From Stutzerimonas stutzeri (GTDB taxonomy: Bacteria; Pseudomonadota; Gammaproteobacteria; Pseudomonadales; Pseudomonadaceae), in the NCBI RefSeq assembly GCF_024448955.1, contig NZ_JAMOIH010000015.1, forward strand, positions 1 to 64,000: 64,000 bases of DNA. Direction: 5' to 3'. The notes beneath the pieces were generated by a model, which was not told the origin of the DNA, did not search any database, and worked only from the letters and a program-made list of their open reading frames with translations. The position numbers were made by a program, and so were the translations under genes. Below, one piece after another: positions 1 through 10,858 of this stretch (position 1 is the first letter of the stretch; the number at the start of each line of letters is the position of its first letter).

Positions 1-55
1 AGCTGCTTGGTTTGCTTCTTGCATTTGTCGTAAGACCTAACGGATGCAGACAGCC

Positions 56-1133
56 ATGATCAACGAAGCCATACAGCGCCTGCTGATCGAGAACCTGACC
101 ACCGCGACCCTGCTGCTCGACTCGCGCTTGCGTCTGGAATACATGAATCCGGCAGCGGAGATGCTTCTGGCGGTCAGCGGCCAACGTAGCCACGGCCAGT
201 TCATCAGCGAACTTTTCACCGAGTCGCCCGAAGCGCTGGCGGCCCTGCGCCAAGCCGTCGAACAGGCACACCCCTTTACCAAGCGCGAGGCAACGCTGAC
301 CTCTACCAACGGCCAGTCGTTGACCGTGGATTACGCGGTCACGCCGATGCTGACCCGCCAAGAAACCATGCTACTGCTGGAGGTGCTGCCGCGTGATCGA
401 CTATTGCGCATCACCAAGGAGGAGGCGCAGCTGTCCACACACGAGACCACAAGAATGTTGGTTCGCGGCCTAGCCCACGAGATCAAGAATCCACTCGGCG
501 GCATCCGTGGCGCGGCGCAGCTGCTCGCGCGGGAGTTGCCCGAGGAACACCTGAAGGACTACACCGAGGTAATCATCGAGGAGGCCGACCGCCTGCGGAA
601 CCTGGTCGACCGAATGCTCGGCTCGAACAAGCTGCCATCGCTAACGATGACCAACATTCATGAAGTGCTGGAGCACGTCGCTAGCCTGATCGAAGCAGAA
701 AGCCAAGGCCGCCTCATTTTGGTGCGCGACTACGACCCGAGCATTCCCGAGGTGCTGCTCGATCGCGAGCAGGTGATCCAGGCCGTGCTCAACATCATGC
801 GCAACGCCATGCAGGCACTTGCCGGCCAGACGGAACTGGGACTGGGTCGCCTGACATTGCGTACCCGCACACTGCGTCAGTTCACCATCGGGCATGTCCG
901 CCACCGCCTGGTAACGCGCATCGAAATCATCGACAACGGTCCCGGGATCCCGGCCGAATTGCAGAACACGCTTTTCTACCCAATGGTCAGCGGGCGTCCC
1001 GACGGTACCGGCCTCGGGCTGGCGATCACCCAGAACATCATCAGTCAGCACCAGGGCCTGATCGAATGCGAGAGCCATCCTGGGCATACCGCGTTCTCGA
1101 TCTTCCTGCCGCTGGAACAAGGAGCCCATCAGC

Positions 1134-1147
<14 letters not shown>
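56..1147 (+). CDS. glnL: Nitrogen regulation sensor histidine kinase NtrB (GlnL)
   Basis: Sensor kinase/phosphatase that sets the phosphorylation state of NtrC in response to nitrogen status through PII; cytosolic. An N-terminal PAS-like region (about residues 5-110) precedes the H-box AHEIKNPLGG with the phospho-acceptor His near residue 141. The N-box (IMRNAMQAL) and the ATP-binding motifs DNGPGIP and GTGLGLAI follow. No transmembrane segment is seen, as usual for NtrB. An in-frame ATG lies 12 nt upstream at 44; I prefer 56 because family members begin with a short residue stretch before the LL-x-NLTTATLLL block. Neither start has a strong ribosome site. The 3' end overlaps glnG by 14 nt, so the pair is translated together. 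The glnA gene that usually precedes it would lie left of the window. Confidence 0.95.
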
Positions 1148-2570
<1,423 letters not shown>

Positions 2571-2597
2571 CCGACCGATACGTACCGGGTTGCGCCA

Positions 2598-2975
2598 TCA
2601 GCGCGGCGCGACCCGCACGTCCAATCGCCAGTCACCACCGACTTCCTGGCCATCCGACTCGGCCACCAGCGGTCTGGTCGCCACGAAGTGCAGCAACAAT
2701 CCGTTCTCAGTCGTTTGCAGGCGCCAGCCGACGTTGGTGCCGCTGATATCAAGCCGTCCATCCGCGGCGCTGCCCTGCGCCTGGAACAGCATGCCCACCG
2801 CCCCGTCCACGTCCTGGCTGTAGAGCTCCGGCTCGCGATCGAACCACAGCTGCAGCCCACCGGCGATCGGCTCGGCACGCAGCAGCTGCACCGGCCCGGG
2901 CGCCGTAATGCGGCCGATCATGGCGCCCATCAGCAGCCCGATCAGCACCAGCGCGGCGAAAAAGCGCCGACGCAA
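2598..2975 (-). CDS. Small membrane-anchored protein, PA5126-like, unknown function
   Basis: About 125 residues with an N-terminal basic patch (MRRR) and one hydrophobic segment (about residues 5-22), so probably an inner-membrane anchor or uncleaved signal with the rest in the periplasm. I do not recognise a catalytic domain. It occupies the same place as PA5126 of P. aeruginosa, between ntrC and the trmL methyltransferase gene, which supports a real conserved gene. The start given is a TTG; the frame is open further upstream and a CTG start 9 codons earlier is possible, so the N-terminus is uncertain. It is divergent from trmL, with its promoter in the short shared gap. Confidence 0.6.
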   Translation of the reverse strand: MRRRFFAALVLIGLLMGAMIGRITAPGPVQLLRAEPIAGGLQLWFDREPELYSQDVDGAVGMLFQAQGSAADGRLDISGTNVGWRLQTTENGLLLHFVATRPLVAESDGQEVGGDWRLDVRVAPR

Positions 2976-3049
2976 GCGAGGTAGCGGATCGTGCCGCAGG
3001 GTCGCCTGCCGCAGTAGAATGCCGGTCGTTTTTAGAGTCGGTGACGCGC

Positions 3050-3511
3050 ATGTTTCATGTGATCCTTTTCCAGCCGGAAATTCCGCCGAATACCGGCAAC
3101 ATTATCAGGCTCTGCGCCAATGCCGGCTGCAGCCTGCACCTGATCGAACCGCTGGGCTTCGAGCTCGACGACAAACGCTTGCGCCGGGCGGGCCTGGATT
3201 ATCACGAGTACGCGCCGCTGCAACGCCACGCCGATCTGAGCAGTTGCCTAGCTAGCATCGGCCAGACGCGCCTTTTCGCGTTCACCACCAAAGGCTCGCA
3301 GCCTTTTCATCAAGTGCAGTTCCAGCGCGGCGATGCCTTTCTGTTCGGCCCGGAAAGCCGCGGACTGCCACCGGAAATCCGCGACGCACAGCCCAACGAA
3401 CGACGCCTGCGCCTGCCGATGCGCCCCGACAGCCGCAGCCTGAACCTCTCCAATACCGTAGCGGTGGCCGTCTACGAAGCCTGGCGCCAGCTGGATTTCG
3501 CGTTGCAATAA
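3050..3511 (+). CDS. trmL: tRNA (cytidine/uridine-34-2'-O)-methyltransferase TrmL
   Basis: SPOUT-class methyltransferase that 2'-O-methylates the wobble base of tRNA-Leu isoacceptors. The 153-aa length is typical. The conserved start [17 protein letters not shown] is followed by the SAM-binding knot motifs [12 protein letters not shown] and [17 protein letters not shown] 9 nt upstream (3041) is in frame, but the ATG at 3050 matches the family N-terminus. A TAGAAT -10-like hexamer lies upstream (about 3015-3020). The neighbour arrangement ntrC / small protein / trmL matches P. aeruginosa. Confidence 0.93.
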   Translation: MFHVILFQPEIPPNTGNIIRLCANAGCSLHLIEPLGFELDDKRLRRAGLDYHEYAPLQRHADLSSCLASIGQTRLFAFTTKGSQPFHQVQFQRGDAFLFGPESRGLPPEIRDAQPNERRLRLPMRPDSRSLNLSNTVAVAVYEAWRQLDFALQ

Positions 3512-3617
3512 GGCTTGTAACAAGCCGTATAACCCTAGTATCGATAAGGGTGAACGATCATCCGACCCCCACGTCGTAACTCCATGCGCCTCCACAACAA
3601 AAGCACAGGAGAACGAC

Positions 3618-5981
3618 GTGAGCCAGCCTACCTTCAAGCCCTATCACGCACCATCCGGCGGCTGGGGCTCGGCCTATTCGGTCGCCAATATCCTGATTCG
3701 CGAGAAGATCCCGCTAGCCGGCGCCTCGCTGTTGCTCAAGCAGAACAAACCCATCGATGGCTTCGCCTGTGTCAGTTGTGCCTGGGCCAAGCCGCACCCG
3801 TCGCGGCCACTGTCATTCTGCGAGAACGGCGCCAAGGCCACCGCCTGGGAGAACACCAGCCGTCGCTGCGGCCCGGATTTCTTCGCCGCCCACACAGTGC
3901 GTGAATTGCTGAACTGGACTGACTTCGATCTGGAGCACCAGGGCCGCCTGACCCATCCCATGCGCTACGACGCCGCTAGCGACCAGTACAAACCGGTCAG
4001 CTGGGACGAGGCCTTCGCCGAGATCGGGCAGGAACTGAAAGCCATGGCCGACCCCAACCAGGTGGTCTTCTACATGTCCGGTCGTGCCTCGCTGGAAACC
4101 GCCTACATGTATGGCGTGCTGGCGCGGATGTACGGCACCAACAACCTGCCAGACAGCTCCAACATGTGCCACGAAAGCACCTCGGTGGCACTGCCGGAGA
4201 GCATCGGCGTGCCGGTGGCGACCGTCACCCTGAACGACATGGAGAAGACCGACGGGCTGTTCTTCTTTGGCCAGAACACCGGCACCAGCAGTCCGCGTAT
4301 GCTCCACGAGCTGCAAGCTGCCCGCGAGCGCGGCGCCGAGATCGTCACCTTCAATCCGATCCGCGAGCGCGGTCTTGAGCGCTTCGTCAATCCGCAATCA
4401 CCCAGGGAAATGCTAACGCCGGACAGCACGGTGATCAGCACCCAATATCACCAGCTGGCGATTGGCGGGGATATCGCTGCTGTCACCGGCGTCTGCAAAG
4501 CCCTGTTCGCCATGGACGACGAGGCGCAAGCGGCTGGCAGGCCACAGGTACTCGACGTCGATTTCATCGCGCAGCACACCCACGGTTACGAGGCTTTCGA
4601 ACAGCGTGTGCGCGGCTATGCCTGGCCGGTTCTGGAGCGCTGCTCGGGCCTCAGCCGCGCGGCGATGGAGGCCGCCGCCACCGCTTACGCCAGCTGCCAG
4701 CGGGTGATCGTCGCGTATGGCATGGGCATCACCCAGCACCGCCATGGCGTGGAGGCGGTGCAGATGCTGGTCAACCTGTTGCTGCTGCGCGGCAACATGG
4801 GCAAGGAAGGCGCCGGCATTCTCCCGGTGCGCGGGCATTCCAACGTCCAGGGCCAGCGCACCGTGGGCATCACCGAAAAGGCGGCGAAGGTGCCGGCCGA
4901 CAACCTGCGCCGACAGTTCGGTTTCGAGCCACCCAGCGAGAACGGCGTCAACACCGTCGAAGCCTGCGAGGGCATCATCGACGGCCGTATCAGGGGTTTC
5001 ATCGCCATGGGTGGCAACTTCGTCCGCGCGGTGCCCGATACGTCGCAGATCGAACCGGCCTGGCGCAAGCTGCGCCTTTCGGTGCAGGTGTCCACCAAGC
5101 TCAATCGCAATCATCTGATCACTGGCGAGGTGTCATACATCCTACCGTGCCTGGGCCGTACCGAGATCGACCGCCAGGCCACCGGCGAGCAGCGCAACAC
5201 CACCGAAGACAGCACCGGCTGCATTCGGGCCTGGCGCGGGGCAGCCGAGCCCGCTGGTGAGTTGCTGCTGTCCGAACCGGCCATCGTCGCGCGGCTGGCC
5301 AAGGCGACGCTGGTGGACAATCCAAATCTCGATTGGGACGCCTGGGTTGGCGATTACAACCTGATCCGCGATGCCATCGCCGAGAGTTATCCGGAAATCT
5401 TCCATGACTTCAACGTACGCATGATGGAGCCGGGCGGCTTCCATCGGCCCCTGGGCGCCAGCCAGCGCCAGTGGGATACCGAAACCGGCAAAGCCAACTT
5501 CATCAACCCGCCGGAACTGGCGGCAGACCCCGATACCGAGGAAGGCGGGCATGAGCGGCACGACGTGCTGCAACTGATGACGCTGCGCAGCAACGATCAG
5601 TTCAATACGACTGTTTACGGCTACAACGACCGCTTCCGTGGGATTCACGGCACCCGCGCGGTGATCATGATGAACCGCAACGACATCGTCCGCCTGGGCC
5701 TGGCCGAGGGCGACCAGATCGAGGCAGTGACCGAAGTGGACGATGGCGTGCATCGCGCGGTCGGACCGTTGCGCGTGACGCCCTACGACATTCCCGAAGG
5801 CTGCTGCGCCGGCTACTACCCCGAGTGCAACGTGCTGTTGCCGGTCTGGCACCACGCCAAGCGCAGCAAGGTGCCGGCGGCGAAATCGATTCCGGTGCGT
5901 TTGCGCAAGGTCATCGCCGCGACTCGAGCTTCCAACGTGCCGGTCGAGCCCAACCCACCGACAGGGGTTGGCGCGGCCTGA
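3618..5981 (+). CDS. FdhF/YdeP family molybdopterin oxidoreductase
   Basis: A 787-aa cytoplasmic protein of the YdeP branch of formate dehydrogenase-like molybdopterin enzymes; substrate unknown. Near the N-terminus are CVSC and FCENGAK, the cysteine region typical of this branch. The segment SNMCHESTSVAL aligns with the metal-ligand region of FdhF, so that cysteine is the likely position equivalent to Sec/Cys in formate dehydrogenases. The central molybdopterin-binding domain (for example VRGHSNVQGQ) and a C-terminal molydopterin-dinucleotide-binding domain are present. The start is GTG with AGGAGA 5 nt before it. There is no TGA codon read as Sec, although selA/selB lie elsewhere in the window. 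No fdhD or other partner is adjacent, so it appears monocistronic. Confidence 0.88.
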   Translation: MSQPTFKPYHAPSGGWGSAYSVANILIREKIPLAGASLLLKQNKPIDGFACVSCAWAKPHPSRPLSFCENGAKATAWENTSRRCGPDFFAAHTVRELLNWTDFDLEHQGRLTHPMRYDAASDQYKPVSWDEAFAEIGQELKAMADPNQVVFYMSGRASLETAYMYGVLARMYGTNNLPDSSNMCHESTSVALPESIGVPVATVTLNDMEKTDGLFFFGQNTGTSSPRMLHELQAARERGAEIVTFNPIRERGLERFVNPQSPREMLTPDSTVISTQYHQLAIGGDIAAVTGVCKALFAMDDEAQAAGRPQVLDVDFIAQHTHGYEAFEQRVRGYAWPVLERCSGLSRAAMEAAATAYASCQRVIVAYGMGITQHRHGVEAVQMLVNLLLLRGNMGKEGAGILPVRGHSNVQGQRTVGITEKAAKVPADNLRRQFGFEPPSENGVNTVEACEGIIDGRIRGFIAMGGNFVRAVPDTSQIEPAWRKLRLSVQVSTKLNRNHLITGEVSYILPCLGRTEIDRQATGEQRNTTEDSTGCIRAWRGAAEPAGELLLSEPAIVARLAKATLVDNPNLDWDAWVGDYNLIRDAIAESYPEIFHDFNVRMMEPGGFHRPLGASQRQWDTETGKANFINPPELAADPDTEEGGHERHDVLQLMTLRSNDQFNTTVYGYNDRFRGIHGTRAVIMMNRNDIVRLGLAEGDQIEAVTEVDDGVHRAVGPLRVTPYDIPEGCCAGYYPECNVLLPVWHHAKRSKVPAAKSIPVRLRKVIAATRASNVPVEPNPPTGVGAA

Positions 5982-6040
5982 CCTAAGCTAGATTCGGGCC
6001 ACCTCCCTTCGCCGTAGGCGCGCCTCCTTGTTGTCTTGAT

Positions 6041-6119
6041 GGTGCCCACGCTCTGCGTGGGCACCTCTGAAGACGCTCAGCGTCCCAACACGACGCTCCC
6101 ACGCTGGAGCATGGGAGCG
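6041..6119. repeat. Compound REP-like palindromic repeat
   Basis: The 293-nt gap between the YdeP-like gene and hslV holds three small palindromes in a row: GGTGCCCACG/CGTGGGCACC with a 5-nt loop (6041-6065), GACGC/GCGTC (about 6072-6084) and CGCTCCCA/TGGGAGCG (6094-6119). This motif set resembles dispersed intergenic repeats familiar from Pseudomonas genomes. It may also end transcription of the upstream gene, although no T-run follows. Confidence 0.75.
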
Positions 6120-6199
6120 CGATCAACGACACCTCCACCGCAGCAACGGGCCGCTCCCACGAAAGATGCGATTCCTGGCCGCCGGACGGAACACGGCCG

Positions 6200-6228
6200 G
6201 TTGAAAAGCGCTTTGCCCTCCCCCATAT
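6200..6228 (+). promoter_or_regulatory. Sigma-32 (heat-shock) promoter of hslVU
   Basis: GTTGAAA at 6200-6206 and CCCCATAT at 6221-6228 are separated by 14 nt. This fits the RpoH consensus CTTGAAA-N(11-16)-CCCCATnT with one mismatch in the -35 and a perfect -10. It lies about 45 nt before the hslV start, and hslVU is a classical heat-shock operon. Confidence 0.85.
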
Positions 6229-6274
6229 CAACCGCATTCGGGCATTCATCGCCCCGCCGCGTGGAGAATTTTCC

Positions 6275-6811
6275 TTGACCACCATCGTTTCAGTGCGCCG
6301 CAACGGCAAAGTCGTCATGGGCGGCGACGGCCAGGTTTCCCTGGGCAATACCGTCATGAAGGGCAACGCCAAGAAGGTCCGCCGCCTCTACCACGGCCAG
6401 GTGCTGGCCGGTTTCGCCGGCGCCACCGCCGACGCTTTCACCCTCTTTGAGCGCTTCGAGGGTCAACTGGAAAAACACCAGGGCCATCTGGTGCGCGCCG
6501 CCGTCGAGCTGGCCAAGGACTGGCGCACCGACCGTTCGCTGAGCCGCCTGGAAGCCATGCTCGCCGTGGCCAACAAGGACGCATCTTTGATCATCACCGG
6601 CAACGGCGACGTAGTGCAGCCCGAGGACGACCTGATCGCTATGGGTTCGGGCGGCGGTTTCGCCCAGGCCGCGGCTATGGCGCTGCTGCGCAAGGGCGGC
6701 GACGAAATGTCCGCCCAGGAAATCGCCGAGACTGCGCTCAACATCGCCGGCAGCATCTGCGTCTTCACCAATCAGAACTTGACCATTGAGGAGCTGGACA
6801 GCGCCGTCTGA
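6275..6811 (+). CDS. hslV: ATP-dependent protease proteolytic subunit HslV (ClpQ)
   Basis: Threonine peptidase that forms the double-hexamer core of the HslUV protease, degrading misfolded and regulatory proteins in the cytosol. The protein begins [20 protein letters not shown], so the catalytic Thr is exposed after Met removal; the G(D)GQ and KVRRLY regions are typical. The start codon is TTG, preceded by GTGGAG about 8 nt upstream; the exact N-terminus is fixed by the required catalytic Thr. Length 178 aa is normal. hslU follows after a 173-nt spacer containing a repeat. Expression is expected from the sigma-32 promoter at 6200-6228. Confidence 0.96.
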   Translation: MTTIVSVRRNGKVVMGGDGQVSLGNTVMKGNAKKVRRLYHGQVLAGFAGATADAFTLFERFEGQLEKHQGHLVRAAVELAKDWRTDRSLSRLEAMLAVANKDASLIITGNGDVVQPEDDLIAMGSGGGFAQAAAMALLRKGGDEMSAQEIAETALNIAGSICVFTNQNLTIEELDSAV

Positions 6812-6817
6812 CAGACC

Positions 6818-6956
6818 GATGAAAAACTACCTGCGTTGGCAATACTTCGTTAAAAACAGGCTCGGACTGCTCATTTAGATCACCAAACTCCGCGTCCTCG
6901 CCTGTTTTTGCCTCGTCTTGCCTGCCTCGCCTACGTTTTTCAGTGGCCTGCTTACA
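6818..6956. repeat. Dispersed ~140-bp intergenic repeat, copy 1
   Basis: The spacer between hslV and hslU is filled by a sequence bounded by the inverted ends GATGAAAAACTACCTGCG and CGCCTACGTTTTTCAGTG (imperfect complement). Its centre contains GCTCATTTAGATCACCAAAC followed by TCCGCG. A diverged copy with the same core occurs at about 26578-26725. It resembles a dispersed repeat seen between genes in pseudomonads. It lies inside an operon, so it is probably transcribed as a hairpin in the hslVU message. Confidence 0.65.
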
Positions 6957-6984
6957 TCCTGATCAGCTTTCCGGAGTACCGAAC

Positions 6985-8328
6985 ATGTCCATGACGCCCC
7001 GCGAGATCGTCCACGAACTCAACCGCCACATCATCGGTCAGGACGACGCCAAGCGCGCCGTGGCCATCGCCCTGCGCAACCGCTGGCGGCGCATGCAGCT
7101 CTCCGCCGAGCTGCGTCCGGAAGTCACGCCGAAGAACATCCTGATGATCGGCCCAACCGGCGTCGGCAAGACCGAAATCGCCCGTCGCCTGGCCAAGCTG
7201 GCCAATGCACCCTTCATCAAGGTGGAAGCGACCAAGTTCACCGAAGTCGGCTATGTAGGCCGCGATGTCGAATCCATCATCCGCGATTTGGCCGACGCCG
7301 CATTGAAAATGCTGCGCGAGCAGGAAGTGCAGAAGATGCAGCACCGCGCCGAAGACGCCGCCGAGGAGCGCATCCTCGACGCCCTGCTTCCCCAGGCGCG
7401 CCCGGTCGGTTTCAGTGAGGAGCCGGTGCAGAGCAGCGATTCCAACACCCGCCAGCTGTTCCGCAAGCGCCTGCGCGAGGGCCAGCTGGACGACAAAGAA
7501 ATCGATATCGAGGTCGCCGACAGCCCTGCTGGCGTGGAGATCATGGCCCCGCCCGGCATGGAGGAAATGACCAGCCAGTTGCAGAATCTCTTCGCCAACA
7601 TGGGCAAGGGTAAAAAGAAGAGCCGCAAGCTGAAGATCAAGGACGCCTTCAAGCTGGTGCGGGACGAGGAGGCGGCGCGCCTGGTCAACGAGGAAGAGCT
7701 CAAGGCCCGCGCTCTGGAGGCCGTGGAGCAGAACGGCATCGTATTTATCGACGAGATCGACAAGGTCGCCAAGCGCGGTAATACCAGCGGCGCCGATGTC
7801 TCTCGCGAAGGCGTGCAGCGCGACCTGTTGCCGCTGATCGAGGGCAGCACGGTCAACACCAAGCTGGGCATGGTCAAGACCGATCACATCCTGTTCATCG
7901 CCAGCGGCGCCTTCCACCTCTCCAAACCCAGCGATCTGGTGCCCGAGCTGCAGGGCCGTCTGCCGATTCGCGTCGAGCTCAAGGCGCTGTCGCCGGAAGA
8001 CTTCGAGCGCATCCTCACCGAACCGCACGCCTCGCTCACCGAGCAGTACCGTGAGCTGCTGAAGACCGAAGGGCTGCATATCGAATTCGCCGAGGACGGC
8101 ATCAAGCGTCTGGCCGAAATCGCCTGGCAGGTCAACGAGAAGACCGAGAACATCGGCGCCCGTCGCCTGCACACCCTGCTCGAACGCCTGCTGGAAGAAG
8201 TCTCCTTCAGCGCCGGCGACCTGGCCGGCCAGCAGAACGGCGAGCCGATCCGCATCGATACCGCCTACGTCAACAAGCACCTCGGCGAGCTGGCGGAAGA
8301 CGAAGATCTGTCGCGGTATATCCTTTAA
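6985..8328 (+). CDS. hslU: ATP-dependent protease ATPase subunit HslU (ClpY)
   Basis: AAA+ unfoldase that feeds substrates to HslV. The ATG at 6985 ([19 protein letters not shown]) has GGAG 10 nt upstream and gives the family-standard 447 aa; the open frame extends 14 codons further but lacks homology. Walker [10 protein letters not shown], the intermediate domain (about residues 110-240), Walker [10 protein letters not shown], sensor region and the C-terminal tail ending DLSRYIL that docks into HslV are all present. It is co-transcribed with hslV. Confidence 0.97.
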   Translation: MSMTPREIVHELNRHIIGQDDAKRAVAIALRNRWRRMQLSAELRPEVTPKNILMIGPTGVGKTEIARRLAKLANAPFIKVEATKFTEVGYVGRDVESIIRDLADAALKMLREQEVQKMQHRAEDAAEERILDALLPQARPVGFSEEPVQSSDSNTRQLFRKRLREGQLDDKEIDIEVADSPAGVEIMAPPGMEEMTSQLQNLFANMGKGKKKSRKLKIKDAFKLVRDEEAARLVNEEELKARALEAVEQNGIVFIDEIDKVAKRGNTSGADVSREGVQRDLLPLIEGSTVNTKLGMVKTDHILFIASGAFHLSKPSDLVPELQGRLPIRVELKALSPEDFERILTEPHASLTEQYRELLKTEGLHIEFAEDGIKRLAEIAWQVNEKTENIGARRLHTLLERLLEEVSFSAGDLAGQQNGEPIRIDTAYVNKHLGELAEDEDLSRYIL

Positions 8329-8330
8329 AA

Positions 8331-8440
8331 GCAGCTGGTAGCTGGGAGCCTGAAGCAGGGAGAAGGTGCGGCACGACCTGTTCAGCAGCAGACAGGCTTC
8401 CGGCTTTGGCTTTCCGCTTCAAGCTTCAAGCTTCAAGCTC
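8331..8440. repeat. Tandem CTTCAAG repeat and AGCTGGTAGCTGGGAGC segment
   Basis: Between hslU and the DUF971 gene lies an AGCTGGTAGCTGGGAGC segment followed by three perfect copies of CTTCAAG (8417-8437). Similar AAGCTTGAAGC tracts are dispersed in pseudomonad intergenic regions; a short related stretch (GCTTGCCGCTTGAAGCT) is seen at about 10018. No coding function is apparent. Confidence 0.6.
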
Positions 8441-8455
8441 ATACGGAGTATGCCC

Positions 8456-8830
8456 ATGCGCATCCCCACTCAGATCAAACTCCGCAAGGCTTCGAAAACC
8501 CTGGAGTTGGAATACGGCGCCGACGAGCGCTACAGCCTGCCGGCTGAATTTCTGCGGGTGCATTCGCCGTCTGCCGAAGTCCAGGGCCATGGCAATCCGA
8601 TTCTGCAGACCGGCAAGATCAACGTTGCGCTGGAAGGCGTGGAACCTGCCGGTCAGTACGCGCTGAAGCTGATTTTCAGCGATGGCCACGACAGCGGTCT
8701 TTACAGCTGGGAATACCTCGACCATCTGTCGCGCAACCAGCAGCAACTTTGGGACGAATACCTCCAGGCGCTAGCCAACGCCGGTAAATCCCGCGACCCG
8801 GATATCTCACCGGTCAAGCTGATGCTTTGA
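8456..8830 (+). CDS. DUF971 (gamma-butyrobetaine hydroxylase-like N-terminal) protein
   Basis: A 124-aa protein consisting of a single DUF971 domain: VRIPT-like start, LEYGADERYSLPAEFLRVHSPSAE, and the region YALKLIFSDGHDSGLYSWEYL. Such small proteins are often encoded near hslVU and, in some bacteria, near iron-sulfur or Mrp-like genes; the molecular role is not established. Two ATGs, 8450 and 8456, are possible; GGAG at 8445-8448 is too close to the first and 7 nt from the second, so 8456 is chosen. It likely belongs to the end of the hslVU transcription unit. Confidence 0.88.
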   Translation: MRIPTQIKLRKASKTLELEYGADERYSLPAEFLRVHSPSAEVQGHGNPILQTGKINVALEGVEPAGQYALKLIFSDGHDSGLYSWEYLDHLSRNQQQLWDEYLQALANAGKSRDPDISPVKLML

Positions 8831-9076
8831 AGGGCAGTTGGCTGCGTTGCGCTGCAGCCAACTGCCGAAGTGACACTCGCTCGCCGGATTGCAACCCACC
8901 CGCTTTCTCCAACCGCGCATCTCGACGGGGCAGCCGCTTAGCTGTGCCCTTGGCCACCCTAACCTTCCCGCCCAATGGCAGCACAACCGATGAGCGCGCC
9001 GACGCGCGCGCGGTCAAAGCTCAGGTTCGAACGTAGTCAACAGACCCGCCACATACGACTACCGGGAGCCTCCGCC

Positions 9077-9946
9077 ATGCATACCCGCAGTGTCACTCAT
9101 CACCGCCTCGACCTGGACGGCATCGACGTCTTCTACCGAGCCGCCGGTCCGCAGAACGCGCCTGTGGTTCTACTGCCTCATGGTTACCCTTGCTCGTCCT
9201 ACGAATTCAGGGCCTATATGCCTCTACTTGCCGACCGCTGGCGGTTGCTTGCACCGGATTTCCCAGGCTGCGGCTACAGCGCGACGCCGGACGATTTCGC
9301 CTACGACTTCGATGGCTACGCCGACTTTCTCGATCGTTTCACCCGCCGCCTGGGCGTCGAGCGCTTTGCACTCTACCTGCACGACTTCGGCTCGCAGATC
9401 GGCCTGCGCCTGGCCATCGCCCAGCCGCAGCGCATTGCCGCGCTGATCCTGCAGAATGGCGATATCTATGAGGATGAACTGGGACCCAAGTACGCCGCGC
9501 TGCAACGCTTCTTCGCCAACCCGACCCCACAGGCGCGCGCCGGGCTGGCCGACGCCGTCAGCCTCGAAGGCTTCAAGGAAGAATTTCTCAACGAGGTGGA
9601 GCCGGAGCTAGCCAAATGCATTCCGCCAGATCTGTGGCACCTGCATTGGGCGCTGATGACACCGCGCCGCAAGAAGATCGCGGTGCAGGTGATCGCAGGA
9701 CTCAAGGAGAACCTGGCCTGGTTCCCCCGCTACCAGACTTACCTGCGCGACCATCAGCCTCCCACCCTGATCGTCTGGGGTCCTCGCGACGGCTATATGC
9801 CCGAAGGTTCGGCACGGGCCTATCTGCGCGACCTGCCGAACGCCGAGCTGCACCTGTTCCAGGATGGCGGTCATTGGCTGCTGGAAACCCACCTCGATGA
9901 AGTGGCGCGCCTGTCGCGGGAATTCCTGGAGCGGAGTCACCACTGA
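9077..9946 (+). CDS. Alpha/beta hydrolase, haloalkane dehalogenase/epoxide hydrolase-like
   Basis: A 289-aa alpha/beta hydrolase. The oxyanion-hole motif HGYP is followed by a nucleophile elbow reading LHDFGSQIG, so the nucleophile is Asp, as in haloalkane dehalogenases and epoxide hydrolases and not Ser. The acid is probably Asp in WGPRDGYMP and the base His in GGHWLLE. The substrate is unknown. The ATG at 9077 has GGGAG 8 nt upstream; the open frame extends 34 codons earlier without homology. The preceding 246 nt (8831-9076) show no gene. Confidence 0.85.
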   Translation: MHTRSVTHHRLDLDGIDVFYRAAGPQNAPVVLLPHGYPCSSYEFRAYMPLLADRWRLLAPDFPGCGYSATPDDFAYDFDGYADFLDRFTRRLGVERFALYLHDFGSQIGLRLAIAQPQRIAALILQNGDIYEDELGPKYAALQRFFANPTPQARAGLADAVSLEGFKEEFLNEVEPELAKCIPPDLWHLHWALMTPRRKKIAVQVIAGLKENLAWFPRYQTYLRDHQPPTLIVWGPRDGYMPEGSARAYLRDLPNAELHLFQDGGHWLLETHLDEVARLSREFLERSHH

Positions 9947-10087
9947 GCGCAGGCGGACATTGCCTGCGAGGACGGCAAGCTGCACAGCGGCCGAGCCCAT
10001 CGGACAAATCTTTTGAGGCTTGCCGCTTGAAGCTCACCGCAGCCTTTTAGGTTTAGAATGCCGGCACATTCTTCCGGTGACAGTGAC

Positions 10088-10858
10088 ATGACCGATCCCC
10101 GCAAAGAGCATGACGCAGAGCCCATCACCCACTTCGGCTATAAGAACGTGCCGGAGAGCGAGAAAGCACACAAGGTGGCCGAGGTATTCCATTCCGTAGC
10201 CGCCAAATACGACCTGATGAACGACCTGATGTCCGGCGGCGTGCACCGCCTCTGGAAGCGCTTCACCATCGAGTTGTCCGGCGTACGCCCTGGCAATCGC
10301 GTGCTGGACATCGCTGGCGGCACCGGCGACCTGACCCGGCAGTTCTCGCGCCTCGTCGGCCCCACCGGTGAAGTGGTGCTGGCCGACATCAACGCCTCGA
10401 TGCTCAAGGTCGGGCGCGACAAACTGCTGGACAAGGGCGTGGCTGGCAACGTCAAGTTCGTCCAAGCCGACGCCGAGAAACTGCCCTTCCCGGACAACCA
10501 CTTCGACGTGGTCACCATCGCCTTCGGCCTGCGCAACGTCACCCACAAGGAAGACGCCATCGCCTCCATGCTGAGGGTGCTCAAGCCCGGCGGGCGGCTG
10601 CTGGTGCTGGAGTTCTCCAAACCCACCAACCCGCTGTTCTCCAAGGCCTACGACGCCTACTCGTTCAGCCTGCTGCCGATGATGGGCAAGCTGATCACCA
10701 ATGACTCAGAGAGCTACCGCTACCTGGCCGAATCGATCCGCATGCACCCGGACCAGGAAACCCTCAAGGGCATGATGGCCAACGCCGGCTTCGAGCGCGT
10801 GACCTATCACAACATGACCGGCGGCATCGTCGCCCTGCATCGCGGCATCAAGCCCTGA
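10088..10858 (+). CDS. ubiE: Ubiquinone/menaquinone C-methyltransferase UbiE
   Basis: SAM-dependent methyltransferase that C-methylates the benzoquinol (and demethylmenaquinol) ring in quinone synthesis. Conserved motifs: [20 protein letters not shown]-binding [18 protein letters not shown] and the C-terminal [19 protein letters not shown]. Length 256 aa from the ATG at 10088; an earlier in-frame ATG (10058) lacks homology. TTTAGAAT upstream at about 10049-10056 may be the -10 element. The stop overlaps the ubiJ start by 1 nt, beginning the ubiE-ubiJ-ubiB operon. Confidence 0.97.
   Translation: MTDPRKEHDAEPITHFGYKNVPESEKAHKVAEVFHSVAAKYDLMNDLMSGGVHRLWKRFTIELSGVRPGNRVLDIAGGTGDLTRQFSRLVGPTGEVVLADINASMLKVGRDKLLDKGVAGNVKFVQADAEKLPFPDNHFDVVTIAFGLRNVTHKEDAIASMLRVLKPGGRLLVLEFSKPTNPLFSKAYDAYSFSLLPMMGKLITNDSESYRYLAESIRMHPDQETLKGMMANAGFERVTYHNMTGGIVALHRGIKP

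Noticed and set aside
3618..5981. Selenocysteine-containing formate dehydrogenase
   Set aside because: The frame has no internal TGA and a cysteine occupies the metal-ligand position; the gene belongs to the YdeP branch.
8417..8437. CTTCAAG x3 as a CRISPR-like array
   Set aside because: 7-bp contiguous tandem units without spacers; a simple intergenic repeat.
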